A DNA stretch of 64,000 nt, from the NCBI RefSeq assembly GCF_018403685.1, contig NZ_BOVK01000006.1:1-64000 (forward strand), read 5' to 3'. Each line of letters begins with the position of its first letter. Positions within the stretch are counted from its first letter, which is position 1. Source of the stretch: Xylanibacillus composti. Lineage in GTDB: Bacteria; Bacillota; Bacilli; Paenibacillales; K13. The position numbers were made by a program, and so were the translations under genes. A model generated the notes under the pieces. The model was given only the letters and a program-made list of their open reading frames with translations. It was not told the DNA's origin and ran no database searches. Below are positions 1-9,663 of the stretch, one piece after another.

Positions 1-47
1 TTTTTCAATTGTACAATGAGATAAGGAGAATTCCGGGAGGTGCCTGC

Positions 48-581
48 ATGAAACGATGGATTCCACTTATCTCTTCTTTTGCGCTTACCGTTGTACTGGC
101 AGCGGGATTGACTTTATTGGACACGAGCTGGAATGGGAACGGTAAACAGGATGGCGGTATGAATCAGCGACAAGCTGAGCAAGCGCCGGGCATTTCCCCT
201 CTCTATCTCGATAGTGACAATATTGTGGATGTCATGACGCGAACAGGCTTGAACGGTGAGTTGGCGCGCGTACAAATTAAACCCCAGCTGCTAGCTGTGG
301 ATGTGCTCCTGTCGGCGCAGACAAGGCGGGAGGATATGCTTCTGGATTTCGCCGAGTTGGCCAGATTGTCTTTTCATCACACGGAAAATATTCATCAGCT
401 GCTCGTTCGCGTCTTGACCACGGATCAATCTGGAAAGGAGCTGTTGCTGGCTTCTTGGGAAGCGGAACGGAGCGTATGGCTGGAGCTTGGCGAAAAGGAG
501 AATGTGACGGCTTCGCGAATTATTCCTGCGATGAACGGTTTTTACTTGACAAAAGCGGGAGAGGATTTTTTCAAACCTTAA
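48..581 (+). CDS. Membrane-anchored or exported protein of unknown function
   Basis: I do not recognise this 177-residue protein. The N-terminus has a short basic stretch (MKRW) and a hydrophobic segment at about residues 5-24, so a signal peptide or single membrane anchor is likely; there is no lipobox cysteine. The rest is soluble, with few cysteines. I start at the ATG at 48 because GGGAGG at 35-40 is well spaced; an in-frame TTG at 9 has no site. It lies just ahead of hepS, where mtrB sits in B. subtilis, but this is not MtrB (too long, wrong character). Function unknown. Confidence 0.7.
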   Translation: MKRWIPLISSFALTVVLAAGLTLLDTSWNGNGKQDGGMNQRQAEQAPGISPLYLDSDNIVDVMTRTGLNGELARVQIKPQLLAVDVLLSAQTRREDMLLDFAELARLSFHHTENIHQLLVRVLTTDQSGKELLLASWEAERSVWLELGEKENVTASRIIPAMNGFYLTKAGEDFFKP

Positions 582-597
582 ATATTTGTGATATAAT
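569..597 (+). promoter_or_regulatory. Extended -10 promoter before hepS
   Basis: TATAAT at 592-597 is preceded by TG at 589-590, giving an extended -10. The -35 position 17 bases upstream (569-574, TTTCAA) is a poor match. It overlaps the end of the preceding gene and would start transcripts about 35 bases before hepS. Confidence 0.5.
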
Positions 598-636
598 GGC
601 GTATGACGCTGATCAAGAAACGGAGACGGATGAAGT

Positions 637-1419
637 ATGGACCACAGACCGATATCAGAGATTGCCAAGCGTTATACTCACTATGATATGATCGATCAAT
701 ATACGGACTTGCCCGCATTCCCGGAACAGCGGGTTAATTTGCTGTGCTATTTTTTAAATCGCAGCCATCCATCTATTAGCCGACATACGGAACTTTACAG
801 CTTGGCCGCGTCGCTGGTTCAGGTCGGGATGGACATGCACGATTTGGTTGACGGCGGCGGCGGCAGCGGGCCGTCCCGGGAAGTGCGTTCCCGGCAGCTG
901 CGCGTGTTGGCAGGCGATTATTTCAGCAGCCGCTTCTACCAGCTGCTGTCGCAAGCAGGCCAAATCGACCTGGTCCGGCGCCTGTCGGAGGCCATTTGCG
1001 ATGTAAATCGGATGAAGCTGAACTTGTATGAGCGCATGATACAAACGAGGTTGAGCGCTGAGGAATATTTGCAGGCTACTGTGGAGATTCGCTCGCGCTT
1101 GTTTCTTGCATTTTCCGCCTTAATGGATGGGCAGTACCGATCAAGCTGGCCGGAGCTGTTGCGCCATATAACGACCTGCGAGGTATTGTCCGAAGAAATG
1201 AATCGCGAGGACATTTCTACTCCCCATTCTTTGCTGTATTGGCATCTTCGCGAGAGCGGGGGAACAGCCGTGTCAGCTGCCCGGCAGTTTATGGGGACAA
1301 TGCTGGATCAGCATTGGAAGCATGCCATGCAGCGAATCAAACAGCTAGAGCCTGACAAATGGCTGCAGGATGCCCTGCATTTCAGAGTGCCTGGCATGAA
1401 ACTGGCGGAAAGGACTTGA
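637..1419 (+). CDS. hepS: Heptaprenyl diphosphate synthase component I
   Basis: Small subunit of the two-part heptaprenyl diphosphate synthase that makes the C35 side chain of menaquinone with HepT, encoded at 4499. The 260-residue length and all-helical sequence fit HepS; it has no aspartate-rich catalytic motif, as expected for the non-catalytic partner. The segment [19 protein letters not shown] near residues 54-72 is typical of the family. The position directly before menG and in the same transcription unit as hepT supports the call. The ATG at 637 follows a GGAG-type site. Confidence 0.88.
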   Translation: MDHRPISEIAKRYTHYDMIDQYTDLPAFPEQRVNLLCYFLNRSHPSISRHTELYSLAASLVQVGMDMHDLVDGGGGSGPSREVRSRQLRVLAGDYFSSRFYQLLSQAGQIDLVRRLSEAICDVNRMKLNLYERMIQTRLSAEEYLQATVEIRSRLFLAFSALMDGQYRSSWPELLRHITTCEVLSEEMNREDISTPHSLLYWHLRESGGTAVSAARQFMGTMLDQHWKHAMQRIKQLEPDKWLQDALHFRVPGMKLAERT

Positions 1420-1432
1420 GGTGACTCCCGGC

Positions 1433-2152
1433 ATGCAAACAGAGAAGGAGAAGTACGTCCATAACGTATTTGAAAGCATTGCGCCCAAATACGATATGAT
1501 GAATGATTTGTTGAGCTTCCGACGCCACAAGGCTTGGCGAAAGTTCACCATGAGGAAAATGAACGTCCAGCCCGGGCAAACTGCGCTTGACCTGTGCTGC
1601 GGCACTTGTGATTGGACATTGCAGTTGGCCGAGGCCAGCGGTACCGGGGAAGTGGTCGGCCTCGATTTTAGCCAGCATATGCTGGAATATGGAAGGCGCA
1701 AGGTTGAGGCAGCCGGAAGGGACAAGCAGATTCAGCTCGTCCAAGGCAATGCGATGGAGCTGCCATTCGAAGACAATCAATTTGACTATGCGACCATCGG
1801 CTTCGGGCTGCGCAACACACCGGATTACGCGCAGGTGCTGGGCGAGATGCGCAGAGTGGTCAAGCCTGGCGGCAAAGTGGTATGTCTGGAGCTATCGAAG
1901 CCGGTGCGCGAGCCGTTCAAAAGCGTTTATTATTTTTACTTCAGACGCATCCTCCCGCTTATCGGGAAGCTGGTTGCCAAGAGATATGAGCAGTATAGCT
2001 GGCTTCCGGAATCGCTGGCCCAGTTCCCCGATCATGTCGAGCTGGCCCGGATGTTCCGAGATGCGGGATTGGAGAAAGTGGAGGTATACCCGCTGTTTAT
2101 GGGGGTAGCAGCGCTCCACATCGGCACAAAGGAGAGTCGGCATGTGGAATAA
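1433..2152 (+). CDS. menG: Demethylmenaquinone methyltransferase
   Basis: SAM-dependent UbiE/MenG methyltransferase that performs the last step of menaquinone synthesis. Near the N-terminus are [14 protein letters not shown] and RRHKAWR; the SAM-binding loop is [12 protein letters not shown]. An in-frame GTG at 1421 exists, but GAGGTGA at 1418-1424 sits 8 bases before the ATG at 1433, and that start matches the Bacillus N-terminus, so I use it (239 residues). It begins 13 bases after hepS, and its end overlaps the next gene by 11 bases. Confidence 0.93.
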   Translation: MQTEKEKYVHNVFESIAPKYDMMNDLLSFRRHKAWRKFTMRKMNVQPGQTALDLCCGTCDWTLQLAEASGTGEVVGLDFSQHMLEYGRRKVEAAGRDKQIQLVQGNAMELPFEDNQFDYATIGFGLRNTPDYAQVLGEMRRVVKPGGKVVCLELSKPVREPFKSVYYFYFRRILPLIGKLVAKRYEQYSWLPESLAQFPDHVELARMFRDAGLEKVEVYPLFMGVAALHIGTKESRHVE

Positions 2153-3009
2153 AGTCAAAGTGTTTCTTGAGATGATCAAGTTCGAGCACACGGTATTCGC
2201 CTTGCCGTTTGCCTATATGGGCGCTGTGCTTGGCTCGGTGGTGGTGCGCGATACGCTTCCGTCGTGGGCGGAGATCGGCTGGGTCACGCTCGCCATGGTA
2301 GGCGCGCGAAGCGCGGCGATGGGACTGAACCGCGTCATCGATCGAATCATCGACAAGAACAATCCGCGTACGGCAGGGCGGGCAATTCCTGCGGGACTTT
2401 TGTCTTCCAAGGAAGTTTGGCTGTTTATCGTGGCATCATTCATTCTGTTGTTCGTTGCAGCCTCTCAGTTAAGTACACTGGCCATGCAGCTGTTGCCGGT
2501 CGCTGTTTTTTTTTCTGGTATTTTATTCATACACGAAACGCTTCACTTGGCTCTGTCATGTCGTCCTGGGCTTGACGATTGCGCTAGCGCCGCTGGGCGG
2601 CTGGGTCGCCGTAACCGGGCAAATCGATGCAGTGGCGCTGCTGTTCTACTTCAGCGTAGCGCTTTGGACAGCCGGATTTGACGTCATATATGCCTGTCAG
2701 GACATCGACTATGATCGGCGGTCCGGGCTTTATTCGATACCTGCCCGGTTCGGCCTGGCCAAAGCGTTATGGATCGCCAAGTGCTTCCATGCATGCACAG
2801 CTCTAGGCTTGATCAGCCTGATCTGGTTTACGCAACTCGGTTGGTGGTATCTGGCAGGGATGATCATCGCTTCCGCGATCTTGTTCTACGAGCATCGGCT
2901 CGTATCGCCCGAGGATATGTCGAAGCTGAATACGGCATTCTTCACAATGAACGGCACGCTGAGCATAGTGGTTTTTGCCTTTACCATCTTGGATTTGGCG
3001 GTGTTCTAG
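2142..3009 (+). pseudogene. mqnP: UbiA-type prenyltransferase for menaquinone, apparent frameshift
   Basis: Membrane prenyltransferase of the UbiA family, probably MqnP of the futalosine route, attaching the polyprenyl chain to the menaquinone ring precursor. The first part (2142 onward) carries NRVIDRIID at residues 63-71 and the second part (read from before 2572) carries DVIYACQDIDYD; these are the two aspartate motifs for prenyl diphosphate. The two halves are in different frames. Removing one T from the nine-T run at 2506-2514 joins them into a 288-residue protein of normal length with continuous membrane helices. It could be a sequencing error, a slippage site or a real mutation. Its neighbours ubiX and mqnA support the role. 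Confidence 0.85.
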
Positions 3010-3010
3010 C

Positions 3011-3628
3011 ATGGGAGAAGCACGGGAAGGCCTTGCCTCATGGGTAATAGGCATAACAGGGGCGAGCGGCGCGGCATATGGCGTGCGTCTTTGCCAGGAG
3101 TTGTTGGAGCGCAGGTATGACCTGCATCTGGTAGTGACCGATTCAGGCTGGAGGGTGCTCCAGGAGGAGCTTGGATGGAAGGTAACGAACCGAAAGGAAG
3201 CACTGGAGCTTGCTTTTGGACATTTGCCGGGGACCTATACGTATTATCCTATCCAGGATATCGGAGCGGCTATTGCAAGCGGCTCCTTTCGAACTGCGGG
3301 CATGGTCGTTGCGCCATGTTCGATGGGGACGCTGGCTGCGGTAGCGCATGGCCTCTCGGATAATTTGCTCGAGCGTGCGGCGGATGTTATGCTGAAGGAA
3401 GGCCGTCCGCTTATTCTCATGCCGAGAGAGACGCCGCTGCATGCCATACACTTGGAAAATATGCTCACCTTGGCCAAGCTGGGTGTCAAGATTGCACCAG
3501 CGATGCCGGGATTCTATAATGGCCCGCAAACTCTTGACGAGATCGTGGGCTTTATGGTTGGCAAAGTCATGGACTTGATGAATATTGATCATGAGATATA
3601 CAGAAGATGGAGCGCTAAACATGAATAA
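3011..3628 (+). CDS. ubiX: UbiX-type flavin prenyltransferase
   Basis: UbiX/Pad1 family enzyme that makes prenylated FMN, the cofactor of UbiD-type decarboxylases. The N-terminal flavin-binding motif is GITGASGAAYG; SMGTLAAVAHGLSDNLLERA and MPRETPLH are the later conserved segments. It has 205 residues from the ATG at 3011, immediately after the preceding stop codon; an upstream in-frame ATG at 2975 lies inside the preceding gene. In this cluster it probably serves the UbiD-like decarboxylation step of menaquinone synthesis, though no ubiD homologue is in the window. Confidence 0.93.
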   Translation: MGEAREGLASWVIGITGASGAAYGVRLCQELLERRYDLHLVVTDSGWRVLQEELGWKVTNRKEALELAFGHLPGTYTYYPIQDIGAAIASGSFRTAGMVVAPCSMGTLAAVAHGLSDNLLERAADVMLKEGRPLILMPRETPLHAIHLENMLTLAKLGVKIAPAMPGFYNGPQTLDEIVGFMVGKVMDLMNIDHEIYRRWSAKHE

Positions 3629-4502
3629 AACAGGACAAACACCCATACGCATCGGTAGAATTGACTTTACAAATGTTTGGCCGGTTTTTCATTATTTCCC
3701 CGAAGGCAGATGGGGCGATCAGGTGCAAATCGAACGGCAAGTGCCGTCCGGACTGAATCGGGCAATGGCTGAAGGCCGCATTGACCTGGGAGCGATATCG
3801 TCATACAGCTATGCGGAGCATGCAGACGAATACTTGCTGCTGCCCAACCTGAGCGTATGCGCATTGGGACGGGTCAACTCGATTTTTCTCTTCCACCGGG
3901 GACCGTTGGAGGAGCTGCGCGAAGGTCTGGTTGCCACGGCGTCTACTTCAGCCAGCTCCGTCAATCTGTTTCGGATTATTATGAGGCGTTTTCTGAATGG
4001 CTCCCCTCGGGAGGTTTCGATGCAGCCGGATCTGAACAAGATGATGGAAGAAGCGGATGCTGCGCTGCTAATCGGTGATGACGCCATCAAGGCTTCGTGG
4101 ATGAACGAACGGGATGGCTTGTACCGCATGACAGATTTGGGCGAGCTTTGGAAGCAATTTACGGGTCAGTGGATGGTGTTTGCTGTGTGGGCGCTGCGCA
4201 AGGAGGCGGCTGCCGCGAATCCGGAGCTGGTAGAGGACATTTACGGAGCGCTGATCGAAAGCAAGCGCAAGTCCGTCAACGACATAGGGCCTTTGGTTGA
4301 CAAGGCTGTGCATAGCATTGGCGGTACAGAGGCATTCTGGCATGCGTATTTTCACGGATTGCAGTACGGCTTCGGAGAGCCGCAGCAGGAAGGGCTGCTC
4401 ACGTATTATCGCTACGCTTGGGAAGAGGGTCTGCTGGAGCGGCAGACAACATTGAATTTTTGGCGGCCGGGGGAACCGTCGCGGACCGAAGGTGAACGAT
4501 GA
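3621..4502 (+). CDS. mqnA: Chorismate dehydratase of the futalosine pathway
   Basis: MqnA converts chorismate to 3-[(1-carboxyvinyl)oxy]benzoate, the first step of the futalosine route. The 293-residue sequence opens with IGRIDFTNVWPVFHYF and has ALIIGDDAIKA-type ligand-binding segments of the family (ALLIGDDAIKA near residue 150). The start at 3621 overlaps ubiX by 8 bases; an upstream ATG at 3585 lies inside ubiX and would add unrelated residues. Its presence argues that this organism does not use the classical MenFDHCEB route of B. subtilis. The other mqn genes are not in the window. Confidence 0.9.
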   Translation: MNKTGQTPIRIGRIDFTNVWPVFHYFPEGRWGDQVQIERQVPSGLNRAMAEGRIDLGAISSYSYAEHADEYLLLPNLSVCALGRVNSIFLFHRGPLEELREGLVATASTSASSVNLFRIIMRRFLNGSPREVSMQPDLNKMMEEADAALLIGDDAIKASWMNERDGLYRMTDLGELWKQFTGQWMVFAVWALRKEAAAANPELVEDIYGALIESKRKSVNDIGPLVDKAVHSIGGTEAFWHAYFHGLQYGFGEPQQEGLLTYYRYAWEEGLLERQTTLNFWRPGEPSRTEGER

Positions 4503-5473
4503 AACTATTAGAGCTATATGCACGAAAAAAGCACGATATAACAAAAATCGAGGACGAGCTGGAGAGAAGCATTCGATCGGATCATGCGCTTCTGAATGAA
4601 GCCTCCCTGCACTTGCTGAAAGCCGGGGGGAAGCGGATTCGTCCGGTTTTTACGCTGCTCTCGGGCGAATTTGGCAATTACGATATTGAAACGCTTAAGC
4701 TTGTCGCTGTTCCGCTTGAACTCATCCATATGGCTTCCCTTGTACATGACGATGTCATCGATGATGCCACGATGAGGCGGGGACAGCTGACAGTGAAATC
4801 GAAATGGGACAACCGCATTGCCATGTATACCGGAGATTATATCTTCGCCAAGGCGCTGCACGTAGCTGCGGAGCTGGGGAATCCCGAACTGCACAAAATT
4901 TTGTCCAGAGCGATCGTGCAAATGAGCATTGGCGAAATGGAGCAGATCCGCTTGTTCTTCGATACGGAGCAAAGCGTGCGGGACTACATGCTGCGCATCC
5001 GGCGCAAAACGGCTCTGCTGATCGCAATCAGCTGCCAGCTGGGCGCGATTGCGGCGAAAGCCGATCCTTATGTCAGCAATCGCCTGTACAATTACGGATA
5101 TAATGTAGGCATGGCGTTCCAAATTCGGGATGATGTGCTGGACCTGATCGGCAGCGAGAAGGAAACGGGGAAGCCTGCTGGCAACGATATTCGGCAGGGG
5201 AATATCACCCTTCCCGTGCTTTATGCGCTGCAGGATCCCTTCAGACAAGAGGCAGTGAGCAGCGAAATTGCCCGCATCCGGACAGAGGAGGGGGCAGGCG
5301 ACGTCAGTCGATTTCTTGCGCTGATTCGCGAAAGCGAAGGGATTGACCGGGCGGAAGCATTGGCATCCCGTTACATAGACAAAGCCATCAGAGCGCTGGA
5401 CAGGCTTCCCGACATCAAAGCCAAAAAAAGCTTGCAGGAAATTGCATACTTCGTAGGGAAGCGATCACACTGA
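4499..5473 (+). CDS. hepT: Heptaprenyl diphosphate synthase component II
   Basis: Catalytic subunit of the trans-prenyltransferase family that elongates farnesyl diphosphate with isopentenyl diphosphate for the quinone tail. The two aspartate-rich motifs are DDVID at residues 84-88 and DDVLD at 211-215, with GGKRIRP near 43 binding the diphosphate. The length of 324 residues is normal. It overlaps mqnA by ATGA at 4499-4502, suggesting translational coupling, and needs HepS from the start of the same run. Confidence 0.94.
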   Translation: MKLLELYARKKHDITKIEDELERSIRSDHALLNEASLHLLKAGGKRIRPVFTLLSGEFGNYDIETLKLVAVPLELIHMASLVHDDVIDDATMRRGQLTVKSKWDNRIAMYTGDYIFAKALHVAAELGNPELHKILSRAIVQMSIGEMEQIRLFFDTEQSVRDYMLRIRRKTALLIAISCQLGAIAAKADPYVSNRLYNYGYNVGMAFQIRDDVLDLIGSEKETGKPAGNDIRQGNITLPVLYALQDPFRQEAVSSEIARIRTEEGAGDVSRFLALIRESEGIDRAEALASRYIDKAIRALDRLPDIKAKKSLQEIAYFVGKRSH

Positions 5474-5492
5474 TGGAAAAGGAGGAAGAAAT

Positions 5493-5942
5493 ATGGCTCA
5501 ACAACAAACATTCCTTATGGTCAAGCCAGACGCTGTACAGCGCGGATTAATCGGGGAAATTGTGCAGCGCTTCGAGCGCAAAGGCTTTCGCCTTGTTGCC
5601 GGCAAGCTGGTCAGGATGACCGAGCAGCAGGCGGAGTTTCATTATGCGGAACATAAGGGCAAGGAATTTTTCGGCGATTTGGTGAGTTTCATCACATCCG
5701 GACCGGTGTTTGCAATGGTCTGGGAAGGGGATGAGATCATCGCCCTGTCACGGACGCTGATTGGCAAGACGAACGTGAAGGAAGCAGCCCCGGGAACGAT
5801 TCGGGGAGATTTCGCCTTACATACGAACCGAAATCTGATTCACGGCTCAGATTCTCCTGAAAGCGCTGCCCGGGAAATCAGCAACTTCTTCGGGACCGAA
5901 GAATTGGTCCGTTATGAGCGGCAGATCGAGCAGTGGCTATAA
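5493..5942 (+). CDS. ndk: Nucleoside diphosphate kinase
   Basis: Balances nucleoside triphosphate pools by transferring the gamma phosphate through a phospho-histidine. The catalytic histidine is H117 in HGSDS, and the N-terminal [11 protein letters not shown] is the family signature. The 149-residue length is standard. An AAGGAGG site lies about 8 bases before the ATG. It is the last gene before a clear terminator, as in B. subtilis, where ndk also follows hepT. Confidence 0.97.
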   Translation: MAQQQTFLMVKPDAVQRGLIGEIVQRFERKGFRLVAGKLVRMTEQQAEFHYAEHKGKEFFGDLVSFITSGPVFAMVWEGDEIIALSRTLIGKTNVKEAAPGTIRGDFALHTNRNLIHGSDSPESAAREISNFFGTEELVRYERQIEQWL

Positions 5943-5965
5943 ATTTGGACATACTTTTCACCTTT

Positions 5966-6006
5966 AAGAGCATTTGTTCGCTATCGGCGGGGCGATGCTC
6001 TTTTTT
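5966..6006 (+). terminator. Intrinsic terminator after ndk
   Basis: AAGAGCAT at 5966-5973 pairs with ATGCTCTT at 5995-6002, followed by a run of T. It closes the hepS-to-ndk unit. Confidence 0.85.
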
Positions 6007-6125
6007 GCATCCAATTTGCAGAAGGGCAGAAGGAATTCTGCGGTCTGCAGGGAATGTAATAAGAGGTAGTTGTCGAAAAACGTCGCTTCTTCGCAAGCGA
6101 GTCGATAAGGGAGAGAAAAGCGTTC

Positions 6126-6929
6126 ATGGAACCATTGCAAACCAGCAGCTTATCAGACAGCGACTTTGCGCTTTTTGTCAAGAAGGTCAAGGAATTGACC
6201 GCAATTGATTTGGCTCAATACAAGGAGGCGCAGATGAAACGGCGGCTCGCTACGCTGCGCGACAAGAAAGGCTATGCCACGTTTGCGGATTTTTTCAAAG
6301 CGATCCAGTCTGACAAAGGAATGATGGCTGAATTTTTGGACCGGATGACGATCAACGTATCCGAGTTTTGGCGCAACCCCAACCGGTGGAGTGTCCTGGA
6401 GAGCAAGTTCATCCCCGAGCTGGCGTCCCGCACGAACCGGCTGAAGTGCTGGAGCGCAGCATGCTCTACCGGTGAAGAACCCTATACGTTGGCCATGATT
6501 CTGGATCTTCAGCGTTTGCTTGGAACGTCGCAAATTATAGCCTCGGATTTGGACAACAATGCACTTGCAAGAGCGAAGGAAGGGTTATATCCAGACCGAT
6601 CCGTTAAGGATGTGCCGCCTGAATATTTCAACAAATACTTCACTGCCGAAGATACGCTCTTTCGGATTTCGCCGGCCTTGAAGCGGGGTATCACCTTCGA
6701 GCGGAAAAATTTGCTGCATGATTCGTACGATTCGGGTTTTGATCTCATCATCTGCCGAAATGTCATGATATATTTTACGGAGGAAGCCAAGCGCGATATG
6801 TATCATCGGTTCGCCCAAGCGCTTAAGCCGAACGGGATCTTGTTCGTCGGCAGCACGGAGCAGATCTTCTCCCCGGGCCAATATGGACTCGAATCTGTGG
6901 ACACGTTTTTCTACCAGCGGAAGGCTTAG
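6126..6929 (+). CDS. cheR: Chemotaxis protein methyltransferase CheR
   Basis: Methylates glutamate side chains on chemoreceptors using SAM, working against CheB in adaptation. The N-terminal helical CheR domain (about residues 10-80, with QMKRRLATLR) precedes the methyltransferase domain with SAACSTGEEPYT at 110-121 and ICRNVMIYF near 215. Its 267 residues are normal for a single-domain CheR without a receptor-tethering tail. It stands alone, separated from ndk by a terminator and 180 bases; no other chemotaxis gene is in the window. The location between ndk and aroC is conserved in Bacillus. Confidence 0.95.
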   Translation: MEPLQTSSLSDSDFALFVKKVKELTAIDLAQYKEAQMKRRLATLRDKKGYATFADFFKAIQSDKGMMAEFLDRMTINVSEFWRNPNRWSVLESKFIPELASRTNRLKCWSAACSTGEEPYTLAMILDLQRLLGTSQIIASDLDNNALARAKEGLYPDRSVKDVPPEYFNKYFTAEDTLFRISPALKRGITFERKNLLHDSYDSGFDLIICRNVMIYFTEEAKRDMYHRFAQALKPNGILFVGSTEQIFSPGQYGLESVDTFFYQRKA

Positions 6930-6989
6930 GTATATTCTTTTCCATCGCTTCCCATACTATAGGCAGGCATTCTATTATGGAGGGACGAC

Positions 6990-7169
6990 ATGGATAAGCG
7001 CAAAGTGATTCATGCCTATCGGCGCGGATTTATTTCGATACAGGAATGCGCACAGATCTTGGGCATTGACTCGCAGCAGATCCTGGGCATCATGAGCGAA
7101 ACCGGATGGGATGATGCGACCAGAGTGGCGCAACAGCATTCGGCCAAAGGCTCGTTCAGCGCAGGATAG
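6990..7169 (+). CDS. Small unknown protein with HTH-like sequence
   Basis: A 59-residue open frame with GGAGGG at 6979-6984 well placed before the ATG. The sequence reads like a short helix-turn-helix: RRGFISIQECAQILGID, then a second helix ending SETGWDD, and a polar tail. It is too short to assign by motif, and I do not recognise it. It sits between cheR and the aroC promoter, followed by a strong hairpin that could be its terminator, so it may be expressed independently. Real expression is plausible but unproven. Confidence 0.55.
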   Translation: MDKRKVIHAYRRGFISIQECAQILGIDSQQILGIMSETGWDDATRVAQQHSAKGSFSAG

Positions 7170-7210
7170 CGAAGGAAAACCCGATCCGGTCAATCGCAAA
7201 AAAATGATGA

Positions 7211-7267
7211 AAAGCCTGCCGCAACCTCGGATGTTGCATCTTCTCTCCGAGAGACTGCAGGCTTTTT
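7211..7267 (+). terminator. Bidirectional terminator before the aroC promoter
   Basis: AAAGCCTGC at 7211-7219 pairs with GCAGGCTTT at 7257-7265, followed by more T. The A-run on the left allows termination on the minus strand too. A smaller inner hairpin (GCAAC/GTTGC) is present. Confidence 0.75.
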
Positions 7268-7294
7268 GCCGTGGAAGGAAGGGCCGGGCAATCC

Positions 7295-7323
7295 TTGTCA
7301 AACCTAACCCGCTGTACTATAAT
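7295..7323 (+). promoter_or_regulatory. Sigma-A promoter of aroC-aroB-aroH
   Basis: TTGTCA at 7295-7300, 17-base spacer, TATAAT at 7318-7323. Transcription would start near 7330, about 60 bases before aroC. Confidence 0.8.
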
Positions 7324-7391
7324 TAGCTGTATCTATCGTACTGAAAAGCGCTAAAGTGCGAAAAAGAGGATACTGGTTGAGGAGGAACATT

Positions 7392-8558
7392 ATGTTGCGT
7401 TATCTGACAGCAGGCGAAACCCACGGACCGCAATTAACGGCAATTATTGAAGGGATGCCGAGCAACCTGACATTAAATTTCGAGGAACTGAACTTTCAAT
7501 TAGTCCGGAGACAGAAGGGATACGGCCGCGGCCGGCGCATGCAAATCGAGACGGATGCTGCTGCGGTGGTCGGCGGCGTGCGGCACGGCAAGACGACTGG
7601 CGCGCCCATCGCTCTGGTTGTGGAAAATAAAGACTGGAAGCATTGGACGAAGATCATGAACATTGAGCCGATTGAGGGCACGGACGAGGATCGTCGGCGC
7701 GTACATCGGCCGCGGCCGGGCCATGCCGATTTGAATGGCGGCTTGAAGTACAACCACCGGGATCTGCGCAATGTTCTGGAGCGTTCCAGCGCCCGCGAGA
7801 CCGCGGCAAGAGTAGCTGTCGGAGCAGTAGCCCGGCAATTTCTCGCCCACTTTGGCATCAAGGTGGCGGGGCAAGTGCTGCGCATCGGGGAAGTGGAAGC
7901 CAAGCGGCAGGAATTGCCGCTTGATGAGCTGATCCGCATTACCGAGGAATCGCCGGTGCGAGTGGCGGATAAGGAAGCGGAAGCGAAGATGATCGCCCAT
8001 ATCGATCAGATCAAGGAAGAGGGAGACTCCATCGGCGGCATTGTGGAATGCATTGTGGAAGGTGTTCCGGTCGGCCTCGGCAGCCATGTGCAATATGATC
8101 GCAAGCTGGACGGACGTATCGCCCAGGCTGTAGTGTCCATCAACGCCTTCAAGGGATGCGAAATCGGCATTGGTTTTGAGGCCGGCTCGTTGCGCGGCTC
8201 ACAGGTCCACGACGAGATCGTGTACAGCGAGAACGGCGGATTCCGCCGGGCAACAAATCGCTTGGGCGGCTTCGAAGGCGGCATGACCAACGGAGAGCAA
8301 ATTGTTGTGCGCGGCGTGATGAAGCCGATTCCGACCTTGTACAAGCCGCTGCGAAGTGTGGATATTGATACGAAGGAAGAATTTACGGCGCAGGTAGAGC
8401 GTTCGGACAGCTGTGCCGTTCCGGCGGCAAGCGTTGTGATGGAGCATGTTGTCGCTTGGGAAGTTGCCAAGGCGTTCCTGGAGAAATTCGGCGGCGACTC
8501 CATCGAGGAGATTGAGGCGAATTACCGCAACTACCTGGCGCAAGTGGAGCGTTATTGA
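7392..8558 (+). CDS. aroC: Chorismate synthase
   Basis: Final shikimate-pathway enzyme: converts EPSP to chorismate with reduced FMN. It starts [27 protein letters not shown] and the long histidine/arginine-rich [12 protein letters not shown] segment are family signatures. I start at the ATG at 7392 with GGAGG at 7381-7385; an upstream in-frame ATG at 7356 has no good ribosome site. Length is 388 residues. This gene is called aroF in older B. subtilis naming. It feeds chorismate to the trp genes, tyrA and mqnA in the same window. Confidence 0.96.
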   Translation: MLRYLTAGETHGPQLTAIIEGMPSNLTLNFEELNFQLVRRQKGYGRGRRMQIETDAAAVVGGVRHGKTTGAPIALVVENKDWKHWTKIMNIEPIEGTDEDRRRVHRPRPGHADLNGGLKYNHRDLRNVLERSSARETAARVAVGAVARQFLAHFGIKVAGQVLRIGEVEAKRQELPLDELIRITEESPVRVADKEAEAKMIAHIDQIKEEGDSIGGIVECIVEGVPVGLGSHVQYDRKLDGRIAQAVVSINAFKGCEIGIGFEAGSLRGSQVHDEIVYSENGGFRRATNRLGGFEGGMTNGEQIVVRGVMKPIPTLYKPLRSVDIDTKEEFTAQVERSDSCAVPAASVVMEHVVAWEVAKAFLEKFGGDSIEEIEANYRNYLAQVERY

Positions 8559-8559
8559 G

Positions 8560-9660
8560 ATGAAGCTTCTGAATGTTGACTTGGGCGAACGCTCGTATGT
8601 GATTCATATTGGTGCAGGCTTGCTGCAGGAAGCGGGCCGGCTGTTCGCGGAGAAGGGCATTCCGCACCGTTCACCGCTCATGATCGTGACGGACCGCCAT
8701 GTAGCGAAGCATCACCTAGCACCTTTGCGCCAGTCGCTGGAAGCCGCAGGCTATCGCGTGTGCGAGGCGGTCGTGGAGCCGGGTGAGAAGACCAAATCGC
8801 TGGATATGCTGAACAGTCTCGTAGCGACCGCCTTGGAGAATGGTCTTGACCGGCACTCCACCATCGTCGCGCTTGGCGGCGGTGTGGTCGGCGACTTGGC
8901 GGGCTTTCTGGCAGCAAGCTACATGCGCGGCATCCCGTTCGTGCAGGTGCCGACGACGATATTGGCGCACGACAGCAGCGTAGGCGGCAAGGTCGCTGTC
9001 AATCACGCACTGGCGAAGAACATTATCGGCGCTTTCCATCAGCCGCTTATGGTGCTTTATGATACGAGCACGTTGTCCACCTTGCCGGAGCGCGAGGTTC
9101 GTGCAGGTCTCGCCGAGCTTCTTAAGGAAGGCTTGATTTGGAATCGCGAGTTCGTTCACTGGTTTGACGAGCACGCCGAGGCGTTGCTGGCACTCGATGC
9201 GGATGCTCTCCGGGAGGCTCTTTATCAGGGCTGCAAGGTGAAAGCGCATGTTGTGTCGCAGGACGAGCGGGAAGGCGGACTACGCGCGATTCTAAATTTG
9301 GGCCATACCATCGGCCATGCGCTGGAAGCAGTAGCTGGCTACAACGAGCTGCTGCACGGTGAAGCGATTGCCATCGGCATGGTTGGCGCTGCCAAACTGT
9401 CCATTCGTCTCGGTTATCCGGAAGCAGAGACCGTGTATCGGGAAACGAAGCGCTTGTTGCAGAAGCTGGGCCTTTCGGTCAGCATACCGGCGCATTATGA
9501 TACGGAAGCAATCATGTCGGCGATGATGCATGACAAGAAGTTCAAGGAAGGCAAGATGGTGTTTGTCGTCTCTCCTGAAATTGGCCGTGTTGAAATCCGC
9601 AGCGACATTCAGCCGGATTGGGTGAGGGAAATTATCGAACAACTGAAACGGGAGGATTGA
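8560..9660 (+). CDS. aroB: 3-Dehydroquinate synthase
   Basis: NAD- and zinc-dependent enzyme for the second step of the shikimate pathway (DAHP to 3-dehydroquinate). GGGVVGDLAGFLA is the NAD-binding segment, and NLGHTIGHALE plus HGEAIAIGM hold metal-binding histidines. I start at the ATG at 8560, one base after the aroC stop; the longer in-frame option begins inside aroC. Length is 366 residues, normal for Bacillus-type AroB. Confidence 0.96.
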   Translation: MKLLNVDLGERSYVIHIGAGLLQEAGRLFAEKGIPHRSPLMIVTDRHVAKHHLAPLRQSLEAAGYRVCEAVVEPGEKTKSLDMLNSLVATALENGLDRHSTIVALGGGVVGDLAGFLAASYMRGIPFVQVPTTILAHDSSVGGKVAVNHALAKNIIGAFHQPLMVLYDTSTLSTLPEREVRAGLAELLKEGLIWNREFVHWFDEHAEALLALDADALREALYQGCKVKAHVVSQDEREGGLRAILNLGHTIGHALEAVAGYNELLHGEAIAIGMVGAAKLSIRLGYPEAETVYRETKRLLQKLGLSVSIPAHYDTEAIMSAMMHDKKFKEGKMVFVVSPEIGRVEIRSDIQPDWVREIIEQLKRED

Positions 9661-9663
9661 TCG

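Noticed and set aside
1-47. The 3' end of mtrB at the left edge
   Set aside because: The few codons visible before the TGA at 17-19 do not match the end of MtrB as I know it; nothing can be assigned from 16 bases.
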